A stretch of 64,000 nt of DNA from Myxococcus stipitatus (GTDB lineage: Bacteria > Myxococcota > Myxococcia > Myxococcales > Myxococcaceae). The position numbers were made by a program, and so were the translations under genes. Below are positions 36,508 through 45,158 of the stretch, piece after piece. The DNA is taken from positions 1,178,001 through 1,242,000 of the forward strand of contig NZ_JAKCFI010000001.1 in NCBI RefSeq assembly GCF_021412625.1, read 5' to 3'. The notes beneath the pieces were generated by a model. It worked only from the letters and a program-made list of their open reading frames with translations. It was not told where the DNA came from and searched no databases. Numbering within the stretch: position 1 is the first letter of the stretch; each line of letters starts with the position of its first letter.

Positions 36508-37653
36508 TCAGCCCGGCGTCGCGCCGTACCTCGACAGCGCCTCGCGAATCTCCCACTCGTACACGCTCAGCCCATCCCGGTAGAGGTTGGGCAGCAGGTC
36601 CCCGAAGGCATTCGCCTCCACGATGCGATGCCCCTGGAAGTACTCCTCGAAGAGCAGATCGATGCCCACATGGAGGCAGTCATGGAGCCGCGCCACCCGC
36701 CGGCAGCTCTCCATGGCCTGCTCCCATTCGTTCGACGGGACCGCCGCCCGCAGCGCCTCCAAGTCCCCCCGCTTCCCACCCAGGTGCAGGTTGGTGATGG
36801 GCAGCGTGCTCTGCCGCACCACGATGAAGGCGGGCTCCCTCGCCACCATGAGCACGCGACAGTCGAACGAGTCCCCGCCCAGGCGGGCCTTGGGGATGGA
36901 GCGCTCCACCTGCGAGCCCTCCCGCAACAGGAACCCGAGCACCTCCTCCACGCGCCCCGGCTCCACGATGCGCCGCACCTTTAGGGAGTTGTACCAGCCC
37001 GTGTCCGCCTGCTCGATGGAGGTGAGCAGCGACTCGCGTCCCCGATGGCTCCGGAAGAGCGCGAGGCACGAGGCGGAGGAGCCACAGGACACCTTCACGA
37101 ACACCTCGCGCCAGTCCTCCTCCCGCATCCGCGCCCGCAGGGACTCCACGTCCGTCACCCCGTCCAGGGGCTCCGGAACGGGGATGCCCCGCGACGCGTA
37201 CAGCCGCGACGTGACGCGCTTGTCGAACAGGTCCGCGATGCTCCGGGGCTGCTGGAGCACCCGCCAGCGCGGACGCGCCGCGAAGCACGCCTCCAGCTCC
37301 GCCAGCACGCCCAGGAACCCCAGGTGGGCCTGCCGGGGGCAGACGATCCTCCCGTGGTCCTCCTCCAGCCCCTCCACCCGCTCGGGCGAGAGCACCGCGC
37401 AGCCCTGCGTCATCGCCGCGGCGTGGCCGCGCTTCAGCAGGGCCTTCTCCACCGCCCAGCTCTCCCCCGCGGCGTCGATGCGGACCAGCGCGTCCGTGTC
37501 CGGCAGGTCCGTCAGGCGGGAGGGCTCCTTCAGCAGCTCCCGCCAGGACACCACCGTCGCGGGTGGCAGCCCCTGGCGGGCCAGCGCGTCCTGGAAGAGG
37601 GTGACGCGCCGGTTCTCCGCGTTGCCGATGACGATGAAGGCGGGGGCCGCCAT
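36508..37653 (-). CDS. STM4014-family protein (ATP-grasp fold)
   Basis: The 381-residue protein matches STM4014-family sequences along its length as I remember them: FIVIGNAENRRVTLFQDAL at the N-terminus, LPPATVVSWRELL, LVRIDAAGESWAVEKALL, GIPVPEPL, WREVFVKVSCGSSASCLALF, GWYNSLKVRR, VERSIPKARLGGDSFDCRVLM, TNLHLGGKRGDL and VEANAFGDLLPNLYRDG. The latter half (about 130-365) is an ATP-grasp domain, which would join a carboxylate to an amine or thiol with ATP. It is the last gene of the ten-gene minus operon, six bases after the STM4015-like gene. Its partner genes STM4011-4013 lie at 19.5-22.5 kb on the other strand. Confidence 0.87.
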   Translation of the reverse strand: MAAPAFIVIGNAENRRVTLFQDALARQGLPPATVVSWRELLKEPSRLTDLPDTDALVRIDAAGESWAVEKALLKRGHAAAMTQGCAVLSPERVEGLEEDHGRIVCPRQAHLGFLGVLAELEACFAARPRWRVLQQPRSIADLFDKRVTSRLYASRGIPVPEPLDGVTDVESLRARMREEDWREVFVKVSCGSSASCLALFRSHRGRESLLTSIEQADTGWYNSLKVRRIVEPGRVEEVLGFLLREGSQVERSIPKARLGGDSFDCRVLMVAREPAFIVVRQSTLPITNLHLGGKRGDLEALRAAVPSNEWEQAMESCRRVARLHDCLHVGIDLLFEEYFQGHRIVEANAFGDLLPNLYRDGLSVYEWEIREALSRYGATPG

Positions 37654-37659
37654 GCGGCG

Positions 37660-39018
37660 CTACTCGCCCACTGCCGAGTAGCGGTACTCCTCCTCGTACT
37701 CGCGCTGGTTGCCCGCCGCCACGCTGGGGCACAGCTTCGTCACCAGCTTGACGCCGTCCTTCTCCAGCGTGTTCTGGCGGAAGTCCATGTGCTTGAGGTG
37801 CGCGAAGGCCGCTGCGTTGTCCGCCAGCACCTTCGCCCCCGCGTCGGAGAGCGTCCCCTTGGACAGGTCGAGCTGCTCGAGCTGCGCGAGGATCTTCGCC
37901 TTCGGAAGGACGTTGGCCAGCGCGTCGGTGAACTCGGAGTTGCACAGCCCCAGCTTCTTCAGGCTGGGCAGCCCCTTGCCATCGAGGATGGGCTGGATGT
38001 CGTCCACGCCACCCTCGGCGCCGTAGTTGTCGGAGCCGAACCAGATCTCCAGCTTCTCCAGCTTTGGCCACTTCGCGCTGGTGATGGACTGGATGGCCGC
38101 CCGCGGCAGGCCGCCCGTCTCCACGATGAACTCACGCAGCTCCGGCAGGTCGATCTTCCCCAGCTCCGCCGAGGCCCCGCGCAGCCGCAGCGAGCGCAGG
38201 TTCGGCAGGACCTTGAGCGCCGGCGACACGTCGTTGAGGTACGACCAGGAGATCTCCGTCTCGTCCGGATACTCGAAGTCACCCAGGAACAGCGACTGGA
38301 GGGTGGGGCGTTCGCCCGACTGCGCGATGGCCTCCGTCACGTCGTCGTAGGAGTTCTCGCCGTCCATGTCGACCATGCCGATGGTGAGCGAGCGCAGGAA
38401 GCGCGCGGACGGGTGCGACAGCAGCTTCTTCAGCGTCTCCGGGACGTCCAGCTCGGAGTCGTAGTCCTTCTTCGCGATGCGCGCCTCGCGGATGAAGCCC
38501 AGGTGCCACTCCACCGAGAGCTCCTCGTCCGCCCACGCCTTCGTCAGGCCGCCGAGCAGCAGCGCCTGGTGCTTCTTGATGTGCGCGTTGACCTGGCGCT
38601 TGGCCGTGCTGGCCTCCGCGCCGGTCGCCTTGGCCTGGGCATTCTGGAGCGCGATGAGCTCGCCGCGCGGGTCGCCCTGGGCCTGGAGCCAGTCGCCATA
38701 GACGAGATAGGCGTCCGCGTTGTCCGGGTCCTTCAGGATGGCGGCCTCCAGCTCCGGGTTGGAGGCGCCGACCACGACCTTGCCGCCGCCCTCCTCGTCG
38801 TCCTCGCCGCCCTCGCCCACCAGCTCGTAGCCCTTCTTCTCCTTCTCACGGATGAGCTTCTCGTACTCCTTGCGCGCGGCCTCCTCGGAGTCGAAGGACT
38901 GCGTCTTCTCCTGGCCCTCGGTGCCGATACGGCCCCACTTCGCGGTGAAGGAGTCGCCCTCGAGCGTGATTTCCCAGAACTTGTTGGAGCTGCCTTCCTT
39001 GAACTCGTACCGCGGCAT
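37660..39018 (-). CDS. WGR + TIGR02996-like + STM4015-type leucine-rich repeat protein
   Basis: Three parts are visible in 452 residues: a WGR domain (3-65, with KWGRIGTEGQ), an acidic linker, a TIGR02996-like repeat-companion segment (about 88-128, AAILKDPDNADAYLVYGDWLQAQGDPRGELI) and a leucine-rich part (about 190-452). This C-terminal part resembles the STM4015 family: LQSLFLGDF, EISWSYLNDVSPAL, LEIWFGSDNYG, LKKLGLCNSEFTD, LEQLDLSKGTLSDAGAKVL and the end RYSAVGE. STM4015 proteins usually lack a WGR domain, so this is a fusion. WGR domains are common in poly(ADP-ribose) polymerases and bacterial conflict proteins. The ATG has AGAGGA before it; 45 bases separate it from the vWA-like gene. 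Confidence 0.85.
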   Translation of the reverse strand: MPRYEFKEGSSNKFWEITLEGDSFTAKWGRIGTEGQEKTQSFDSEEAARKEYEKLIREKEKKGYELVGEGGEDDEEGGGKVVVGASNPELEAAILKDPDNADAYLVYGDWLQAQGDPRGELIALQNAQAKATGAEASTAKRQVNAHIKKHQALLLGGLTKAWADEELSVEWHLGFIREARIAKKDYDSELDVPETLKKLLSHPSARFLRSLTIGMVDMDGENSYDDVTEAIAQSGERPTLQSLFLGDFEYPDETEISWSYLNDVSPALKVLPNLRSLRLRGASAELGKIDLPELREFIVETGGLPRAAIQSITSAKWPKLEKLEIWFGSDNYGAEGGVDDIQPILDGKGLPSLKKLGLCNSEFTDALANVLPKAKILAQLEQLDLSKGTLSDAGAKVLADNAAAFAHLKHMDFRQNTLEKDGVKLVTKLCPSVAAGNQREYEEEYRYSAVGE

Positions 39019-39063
39019 GGCCGGTCCTCTTCTGCGCCGAGCGTGGCGCGTGTCGGCCGGACG

Positions 39064-40554
39064 CTAGAGAAGGCTTCGCGCAAGCTCAAGCGTTACGCCA
39101 GCCCAGGACTCCCAAGGCGCTTCGGGCCTGGGCGGCCGCGTGGAGCCCGGGGATTCCTCGATACGGCCGGGGGCGTCGCGCGGCGCGTCGACGCGGGGGT
39201 GTGCGCCGCTCAGGTCGAGCCGCCAGAGCCCCACGCGCGGGTCCGTGGGCGCGACCGCGGCCAGGGCCTCGGGGGCGGCGTCGATATACACCACGTCGAC
39301 CTTCGCCCGACGGGCGGCCTCCGAGGACGCGGCGAGCACCGTGCCCAGGTCCGGGAGGGTGAGGACCTCGGCGATGCCCCGGGCGCGCCACTCGCGCAGG
39401 AGCAGCTCGCACAGGCCCCGTTCGGCCTCCAGGGGGCCCGTCCCGGCTCCGTCCCAGGTGACGACGACCTGGAAGCGCAGGTCCTCCTCGCCCAGCCACA
39501 CGGACAGCCGGCGCACCAGGCACAGCACCAGCCCGAGCGCGGCCACCGCCCGCTGCCAGCGCACGCCCGCGTCCTTGACCCGCGCCTCCGCGAAGCCCGG
39601 GGGCAGCACGAACGTCACCTGTCGGCGGCGGCGCACGGCCACGCTCTCGTCACGCGTGTAGTAGAGCAGCTCGCCCTCGACGTAGCGCACGTCGAACAGG
39701 TCCAGGGTGGGCTCGTCCTCCATGTAGACCAGCTCGGAGGTGACCAGGTTCTCCAGGCTGCCCACGTTGGAGACGGACGAGAACCCCCCTTGCGGGAAGG
39801 CGGCGTCGTCCTCGAGCGCGGTGGGCGTGGGGGCGGAGGTCACCGCGCGGGCGCGCATCCGCGGTGGCAGCGCGCGCGACAGGACCTCGGCGGCCTCCAC
39901 CACCTGCTCGAGCGCCAGTCGCTGCGCCTTGCCCTGGAGGTGCTCCAGGTTCTCCAGCGTGAAGGCCTCCGCGTCACCCAGGAGCGCGTGGGTCCGCCGC
40001 GTGCCCCGGGCCAGGGCCTCGTAGGACTCCGCCAGCCGCTCCAGCACCGCGTCGTGCTCGCGCAGCCCCGCGTAGCCGGCCTGCAACAGCTCCGAGGGTG
40101 GTCGCTCCAGCGTGCGGCGCGCGACGCCGGGGCTCGCCTGGAGGCCCTCCGTGAAGCCGATGCGGCCGAGGAGCCGGGCCACCAGGAAGGCCATGCCCCG
40201 TGGACGCAACGCCTCCGGCAGCCGGGCGAGGGCGGCCGACACCGCCTCCAGGCGGGGATCCGCCGCCAGTCTCGCCAGCACGTGGTCGTCGTACGCGCGC
40301 ACCGCGGCGCGCAGCCGGGGCAGGGTGTCCGGGACGTGCAGGGCGTGCGCGAGCGGCTGCCCCGAGACGAGCCGCCCCAGGTCCCAGAGCAGCGCGGGCG
40401 GAGGGAGGGAGGGCGACTCGGCCAGCGTGGCGAGCAGCCAGGGGACACCCCGCGACACGGCCTCCGGGTCGAGCCCCTCCTGTCGCGCCAGGGCGAGCCC
40501 CGCGCACAACCACCGCTCCGTGTCCCGTGCCGCGCTCGACTCCTGTGCCGCCAT
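39064..40554 (-). CDS. vWA-like protein of the FtsH/MoxR ternary system, MIDAS lost
   Basis: The 496-residue product is helical over the first 250 residues and has a vWA-like alpha/beta domain at about 305-460: RRQVTFVLPPGF, AVAALGLVLCLVRRLSVWLG, FQVVVTWDG, LCELLLREWRARG, VDVVYIDA. The first strand should end in DxSxS of the metal (MIDAS) site, but reads VTFVLPPGF, so metal coordination is lost. This, its partner MoxR gene 40 bases upstream, and the FtsH-like gene farther up identify the set as an FtsH-vWA-MoxR ternary system of the kind predicted by comparative genomics. Function as adaptor for the MoxR ATPase is inferred. Confidence 0.72.
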   Translation of the reverse strand: MAAQESSAARDTERWLCAGLALARQEGLDPEAVSRGVPWLLATLAESPSLPPPALLWDLGRLVSGQPLAHALHVPDTLPRLRAAVRAYDDHVLARLAADPRLEAVSAALARLPEALRPRGMAFLVARLLGRIGFTEGLQASPGVARRTLERPPSELLQAGYAGLREHDAVLERLAESYEALARGTRRTHALLGDAEAFTLENLEHLQGKAQRLALEQVVEAAEVLSRALPPRMRARAVTSAPTPTALEDDAAFPQGGFSSVSNVGSLENLVTSELVYMEDEPTLDLFDVRYVEGELLYYTRDESVAVRRRRQVTFVLPPGFAEARVKDAGVRWQRAVAALGLVLCLVRRLSVWLGEEDLRFQVVVTWDGAGTGPLEAERGLCELLLREWRARGIAEVLTLPDLGTVLAASSEAARRAKVDVVYIDAAPEALAAVAPTDPRVGLWRLDLSGAHPRVDAPRDAPGRIEESPGSTRPPRPEAPWESWAGVTLELARSLL

Positions 40555-40594
40555 GCGCCTCCACCTACCCTCCGCGAGGGGACCTGGGACGTGC

Positions 40595-41641
40595 TCAGGT
40601 CAACCCGAGCAGCCGGGGGACCTTCTCCTCGAGCAGGTCGATCTCCTCGCGCGTCTCGCCGAGGTACGACAGGAGCTGGAGGTCCTGCCGCTCCACCGCG
40701 CCGCCGTGGAAGATCCACGCGCGCGTGCGCAACAGCCGGTAGAGCTTCACCAGCTTGCGGTCGCTGATGAACACGCCGTCCTCGCGCGTGAGCGTCTGCA
40801 CGACGCGGCGGAACTCGCGCAGCAGCTCGTCGCGGAAGAACAGGTCGCGGTCCCTCAGCTCGCGCCCCTCCGGCCCTGGCTCCTTGCGGCCCATCATCAG
40901 CGTCAGGTAGCGGTGGGCCTTGAGCACGTCCTCCAGCGTGGCGTGCCCCTCCGCCCACGGCTTCTGGTTCAGCTCGCGGTGCGTCTGCGACTCCAGGCCG
41001 GAGTCGAGCAGCTCCATGAAGTAGCGGTCCTGCACCGGGCGGCACGCGGCCTTCAGGCAGAAGCGGTCCTTGAGGGCGCCCAGCTCGGCGTGCTCGGGCA
41101 GCTCGTTGGTGGCCGCGAAGAGCACCTTCAGCCGCACCGGCTGGGGCGCGCCGTCCTGGTAGAACTTGCGCTCGTTGATGACGGTGAGCAGCGCGTTGAG
41201 GATGGCGGAGCTGGCCTTGAAGACCTCGTCCAGGAAGACGAGCCGCGCGGTGGGCAGCTTGCCGCCCTCGCGGCGGATGTAGCGGCCCTGGCGCAGCAGG
41301 TTGATGTCGATGGGGCCCAGCACCTCCGAGGGCTCGGTGAAGCGCGTCAGCAGGTACTCGAAGTAGTCCGCGCTGGGGATGTCCAGCGCCTCGCGGAACT
41401 TGAGCACCAGGTCCGACTTCGCGGTGCCCGGGGGGCCCACCAGCAGCAGCGGCTCCTGGGCCACCGCCGCCACCGTCATCAGGTCCACCAGCGTCTGCTT
41501 GCCCACGAAGTGCCGCCCCAGCGCGAGCCGGAAGCGGTTGAGCCGCTCACGCAGGCCCTGGGCCTCGCGGGCCAGGGCGTCGAAGCCCAGCGTCGCGATG
41601 GGGTCGGCGGCAGGCTCCTCCCGCCGGGGAACACTGCTCAT
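40595..41641 (-). CDS. MoxR-family AAA+ ATPase
   Basis: The 348-residue ATPase has Walker A GPPGTAKS (69-76), Walker B LVFLDE (134-139), sensor-1 AATNELP (Asn179) and an arginine-finger DRF. The ALFVGKQTLVDL-type start (here GRHFVGKQTLVDLMTVA) and the insert between Walker B and sensor 1 are typical for MoxR. These ATPases work as chaperones that load or remodel partner proteins, typically with a vWA protein, which is the next gene here. The ATG overlaps the stop of the 1084-residue gene by four bases. Confidence 0.9.
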   Translation of the reverse strand: MSSVPRREEPAADPIATLGFDALAREAQGLRERLNRFRLALGRHFVGKQTLVDLMTVAAVAQEPLLLVGPPGTAKSDLVLKFREALDIPSADYFEYLLTRFTEPSEVLGPIDINLLRQGRYIRREGGKLPTARLVFLDEVFKASSAILNALLTVINERKFYQDGAPQPVRLKVLFAATNELPEHAELGALKDRFCLKAACRPVQDRYFMELLDSGLESQTHRELNQKPWAEGHATLEDVLKAHRYLTLMMGRKEPGPEGRELRDRDLFFRDELLREFRRVVQTLTREDGVFISDRKLVKLYRLLRTRAWIFHGGAVERQDLQLLSYLGETREEIDLLEEKVPRLLGLT

Positions 41642-44600
41642 GTCCGTTCCTCCAACTCCCGGTGGACGCGTCGGCGCACCAGGAACTCGTCTTCATCCAG
41701 CCAGCCACGTGCCCGCTCACCCGCGCCCTGGGCCAGCTCCACGTGGCCCAGCACCAGCACGTCCGCGAACTCGATGACGGAGAGGCAGAAGTGGCTGTTG
41801 GTGTTGAAGCTGTCCGACACGGTGGGCAGCACCTCCGACAGTCGGGCCAGGCCCGGCAGCGCCACCTCGACGGGGGTATGCGCCAGCGCGCCCGCCAGTC
41901 CGCGCGCCAGCGCCAGCCGCTCCGTCTGCGTGCCCTGGCCCGCCGCGAGGGCGTCGAAGGCCTGACCGAACACGGGCAGGGCCTCGTCCACGCGCCCCTG
42001 GGTCGCAAGGCCCGCCGCCACGCCCAGCCGCGCGGTCAGCGGGGCCTTGGTCAGCGTCAAGAGGCGCCGGGAGACCTCCACCAGCTGTCCCGTCTGGCGC
42101 GTGAGCCCCACGCGGCGCAGGCCCCGGAGGCTCGACTCGAGGATGCCCTGTCCCCACGCGGGCGACTCCGGGGCGAGCGCGGCCAGCACGTCGCGCAGCC
42201 GCCCGGCCAGCGTCGTCGCGCGGTCGGCCCGTCCGAAGAGCGCCGTCAGCGACAGGGCATCGCCCAGGAGCCGGGCCTGCGCCTCTCCCGGCAGCCCGTC
42301 GAGGGAGGCCGTCAGCTGGTCCAGCAGCGGGAGGGCCCGCGCGGGCGCCAGGCGCGGCAGCGTCTCCAGCAGTCCGCCGATGAGCCGCTGCTGCTCCTCC
42401 GCGGGCAGGCGCGGCGCGGTCGCCCGCTTCACGAGGGCCTCCACCGCGGCGCTCGCCTCGACGGCGTCCTGGATGTCCCGCAGCGCGGCGAACTCCTCAC
42501 CTCGCAGGTCGCGCGTGCCCCGGCCGAACGCGCGCGCCGGGTCCAGGCGTTCGCTGGGCTCCAGCAGCGCGCAGGCCTGCCGCAGCCGGTCCACCTTGTA
42601 GCGCTGGAACGTCGCCAGCGCGTTGAGCTCCGCGGCGATGGGGGCCGGCAGCGGCGTCTCGAGCGGCTGGCCCTCCAGGGACTGCTCGACGCGCGCGCGG
42701 AAGGCCCGGAGGAAGAAGCCGTGGATGGGCTCCTTCTCGTCCAGGGCCCTGGCCGCCGCGTCCGCGAGCGCGCGCGCCCCCTCGGACTGGCCGAGCCGCG
42801 CCATGCCGCAGGCGAAGACGAAGCGGACATAGGCTTGCGTCAGCGCCGGCGGCGCCTCGACGGAGGAGCGGCGGCGGGAGGTGTTCTCGAAGCGGTCGAG
42901 CAGGGCGCCGAGCTGCGAGGTCAGGCGAGGCAGGTCCGCCGCGTTGCCGGTGCCCCGCAGGAAGCGGGGGACATCGCGCGCCAGGGACAGGCCGCGCTGG
43001 AGGCTCGCCAGGAGCCGGTCTCCCGCCCGCGCGAGCCCCAGCGGATCCCCTCCCGCCAGCGTGTCCAGCGCGGTCCGGGACAGCCACAGCGAGCGCACGT
43101 CCAGGGCCGCGTCGTGCCGGTCCAGCCAGCGCTGGAGCGCGGGCACGCCGCCGGGAGCCGGAGCCCCGACGCGCGCGGCGCGGACCAGCCCGCTGACGAC
43201 CACGCGGACCGCGTCCTCCGAGGGGGCCTCGTGGCCCAGCAGCGCCTCGGCGGAGGCGCCGTCGGCGCGCTCGGCGTCGGCCCAGCGCGTGGCCAGCGCG
43301 GTGGCCTCGTCGCCCGTCGCCTCCCAGAGCACGCGCGTCCAGCACAGCGCCGCGTCGCGTCCCCGGCCCAACTGGCCGTTCAGCTCCGCCATGCGCACCC
43401 AGAGCCGCTGACGCTCGGGGGCGTCCGCCGGCTCCTCCAGCGAGATGAAGGTCTTCTCCACCTGCGTCAGCTCCTCCTCGGCCGCGCTGAGCTGCGCGGG
43501 CGTGAGGGCCGCCAGGATGGGGCCCGGACTGGCCGCCTGCGTGGACGCCCTGGCCACGCGCGGCGCGGCGACGGGGGGCGGGGCGGCGGCGCGACGCGGG
43601 CGGGAGCCGTCGCGCCCGGGCGCCTCTTCCCTGGCGAAGGGCTCGTCGTTGCCTCCGTCCTCGTGCCACGCGCCGCTGACGGCCTCCAGGCCCTCGAAGT
43701 CGAACGTGGCGCCCTTCACCCAGGGCTCCAGCTGCGCCACGCCGGTCTCGACGACGTAGTCCACCCAGCCGTCGAGCGGCTGGAAGGCCTTCTCCGGCAG
43801 GCGCTCGGCGCGGAAGCCGCCCTGTCCCGTGGGGTGCAACCAGGTGACGGTGTCGGCCACCGGCGTGAGCAGCGCGCGCAGCCGGTCCCTCCGCACGGGC
43901 GGCTCCAGGAGTCCGTCACAGGGCAGGTAGAGGTCGGCCAGCTGCGGCAGCGGCGCGTAGGCCATGCCGGACAGGCCCAGCTCCGGCGGGCGCTCCCGGC
44001 CCCCCGCGCGGGCGCGGATGACGACGCAGGGCGATTCGGGCGTGCCGGCCACCGCGAAGCGCAGCTGCGCGAGCAGTCCCTCCGGGAGGGTGTGGACGAG
44101 CGAGTCCACCTGGGCCATGGCGTCCTCGCGCAGCACCCAGAGGCTCGCGGGCTCCGTGCGCGCCGCGCGCGTCAGGCGCAGCGGCACGGACAGCCGCGCC
44201 GTCGCCTCGCGGGGCGTCCAGTCCTCCGCGGGCTCCGGCAGGCGCAGGTCCGTCAGCTGGTAGAGGTCCGTCCAGGGCCCGTCCGGCAAGGTGCGCCAGG
44301 GGCCCTGGGCGGGGATGAGCAGCAGCGACCCGGCCGCGGGCTGGAGGGTGCGCGCCAGGGGATGGACGTACCCCAGCTCCACCCAGACGTCCGTGCGTCC
44401 CGGCACCGCGGGCACGAAGGCCCGGAGCCCGCCGGTGGGGTCCATGGCGCGGGTGAGCGTGAAGTAGGGCGGCGACATCGCCCGCAGCAGCGAGGCGTGC
44501 CGGGCGCCCTTTCGCGCGAAGCACGCCTCCTGGCGGTCGCAGCCCAGGCGCAACAGCTCGCCCGCGAGCGGCAGCAGGGCCTCCGGCTCCGACGGGAGGA

Positions 44601-44892
44601 AGAGCACCGGGCCGCCCGGCGTGCCCTCCAGCGGCTGGGGACGCGGGGCGAGCAGCTCCGCCCAGCAGCCGACCTCCGGCCAGCCGCGCGAGGGCTTCGG
44701 TGCGGACCGGATGCCGAGCTCGCCGAGCCGCTCCAGGACGGCCGCGTCCAGGCCCACCCGGGGCGCGACGTGCAGCGCTCCCTCGGCGGCGCGGTGGAAG
44801 CGCGCGGGCGCGGCCTGGACTTCGGGAGGGACGATGAGGGAGGTCAGCGCGAGCTGGAGCACCTCCTCGTTGGGGAAGACGAACGTGGACAT
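41638..44892 (-). CDS. Large cytoplasmic accessory protein of the FtsH ternary system
   Basis: The 1084-residue protein has no signal peptide or membrane segment. Residues about 1-410 are mixed alpha/beta with many short conserved patches (GGPVLFLPSEPEALLPLAGELL, VWVELGYVHPLA, WTDLYQLTDLRLP). A Pro/Arg-rich linker at about 420-470 leads to a C-terminal half of Ala/Leu-rich helical repeats. I do not recognise a known domain from sequence alone; the place in the operon suggests one of the fvmX-type proteins annotated with FtsH ternary systems. It overlaps the small gene before by one base (TGATG) and the MoxR gene after by four, so stoichiometric production is likely. A role as scaffold is inferred from size and repeats. 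Confidence 0.72.
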   Translation of the reverse strand: MSTFVFPNEEVLQLALTSLIVPPEVQAAPARFHRAAEGALHVAPRVGLDAAVLERLGELGIRSAPKPSRGWPEVGCWAELLAPRPQPLEGTPGGPVLFLPSEPEALLPLAGELLRLGCDRQEACFARKGARHASLLRAMSPPYFTLTRAMDPTGGLRAFVPAVPGRTDVWVELGYVHPLARTLQPAAGSLLLIPAQGPWRTLPDGPWTDLYQLTDLRLPEPAEDWTPREATARLSVPLRLTRAARTEPASLWVLREDAMAQVDSLVHTLPEGLLAQLRFAVAGTPESPCVVIRARAGGRERPPELGLSGMAYAPLPQLADLYLPCDGLLEPPVRRDRLRALLTPVADTVTWLHPTGQGGFRAERLPEKAFQPLDGWVDYVVETGVAQLEPWVKGATFDFEGLEAVSGAWHEDGGNDEPFAREEAPGRDGSRPRRAAAPPPVAAPRVARASTQAASPGPILAALTPAQLSAAEEELTQVEKTFISLEEPADAPERQRLWVRMAELNGQLGRGRDAALCWTRVLWEATGDEATALATRWADAERADGASAEALLGHEAPSEDAVRVVVSGLVRAARVGAPAPGGVPALQRWLDRHDAALDVRSLWLSRTALDTLAGGDPLGLARAGDRLLASLQRGLSLARDVPRFLRGTGNAADLPRLTSQLGALLDRFENTSRRRSSVEAPPALTQAYVRFVFACGMARLGQSEGARALADAAARALDEKEPIHGFFLRAFRARVEQSLEGQPLETPLPAPIAAELNALATFQRYKVDRLRQACALLEPSERLDPARAFGRGTRDLRGEEFAALRDIQDAVEASAAVEALVKRATAPRLPAEEQQRLIGGLLETLPRLAPARALPLLDQLTASLDGLPGEAQARLLGDALSLTALFGRADRATTLAGRLRDVLAALAPESPAWGQGILESSLRGLRRVGLTRQTGQLVEVSRRLLTLTKAPLTARLGVAAGLATQGRVDEALPVFGQAFDALAAGQGTQTERLALARGLAGALAHTPVEVALPGLARLSEVLPTVSDSFNTNSHFCLSVIEFADVLVLGHVELAQGAGERARGWLDEDEFLVRRRVHRELEERT

Positions 44893-45158
44893 CAGGCCTT
44901 CTGGCCCACCTTTCCCGAGGTCTCCTCGGCCGACGCCGAGGGCTGTTCGACCTGGCCGGTCGGGCTGTCGCGCCGCACGATGACGCGGCCCAGCTCGGAG
45001 GCCTTGAGGGCGCCGCCCGCGATGAGCTGGTCCACGAGGCGCCGGTGCTCCTCCTCGTGCTCCATGGGCAGGGCGTCGGAGTCGCTCTCGTACTGGATGA
45101 CGACGTCCTTGCGGCCCGTCGCCGGGTCCACGAGGAGTCGGAGGGTGAGGCTAGCCAT
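44892..45158 (-). CDS. Small accessory protein of the FtsH ternary system
   Basis: An 88-residue acidic protein starting MASLTLRLLVDPATGRKDVVIQYESDSDALPMEHEEEHRR in form: short strands, then a charged helix (EEEHRRLVDQLIAGG), then a disordered Ser/Glu-rich tail. The first part (LRLLVDPATGRKDVVIQYESD) is conserved-looking. The start overlaps the FtsH stop by eight bases and its TGA overlaps the next ATG. It is probably an adaptor; the family is not known to me. Confidence 0.7.
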   Translation of the reverse strand: MASLTLRLLVDPATGRKDVVIQYESDSDALPMEHEEEHRRLVDQLIAGGALKASELGRVIVRRDSPTGQVEQPSASAEETSGKVGQKA

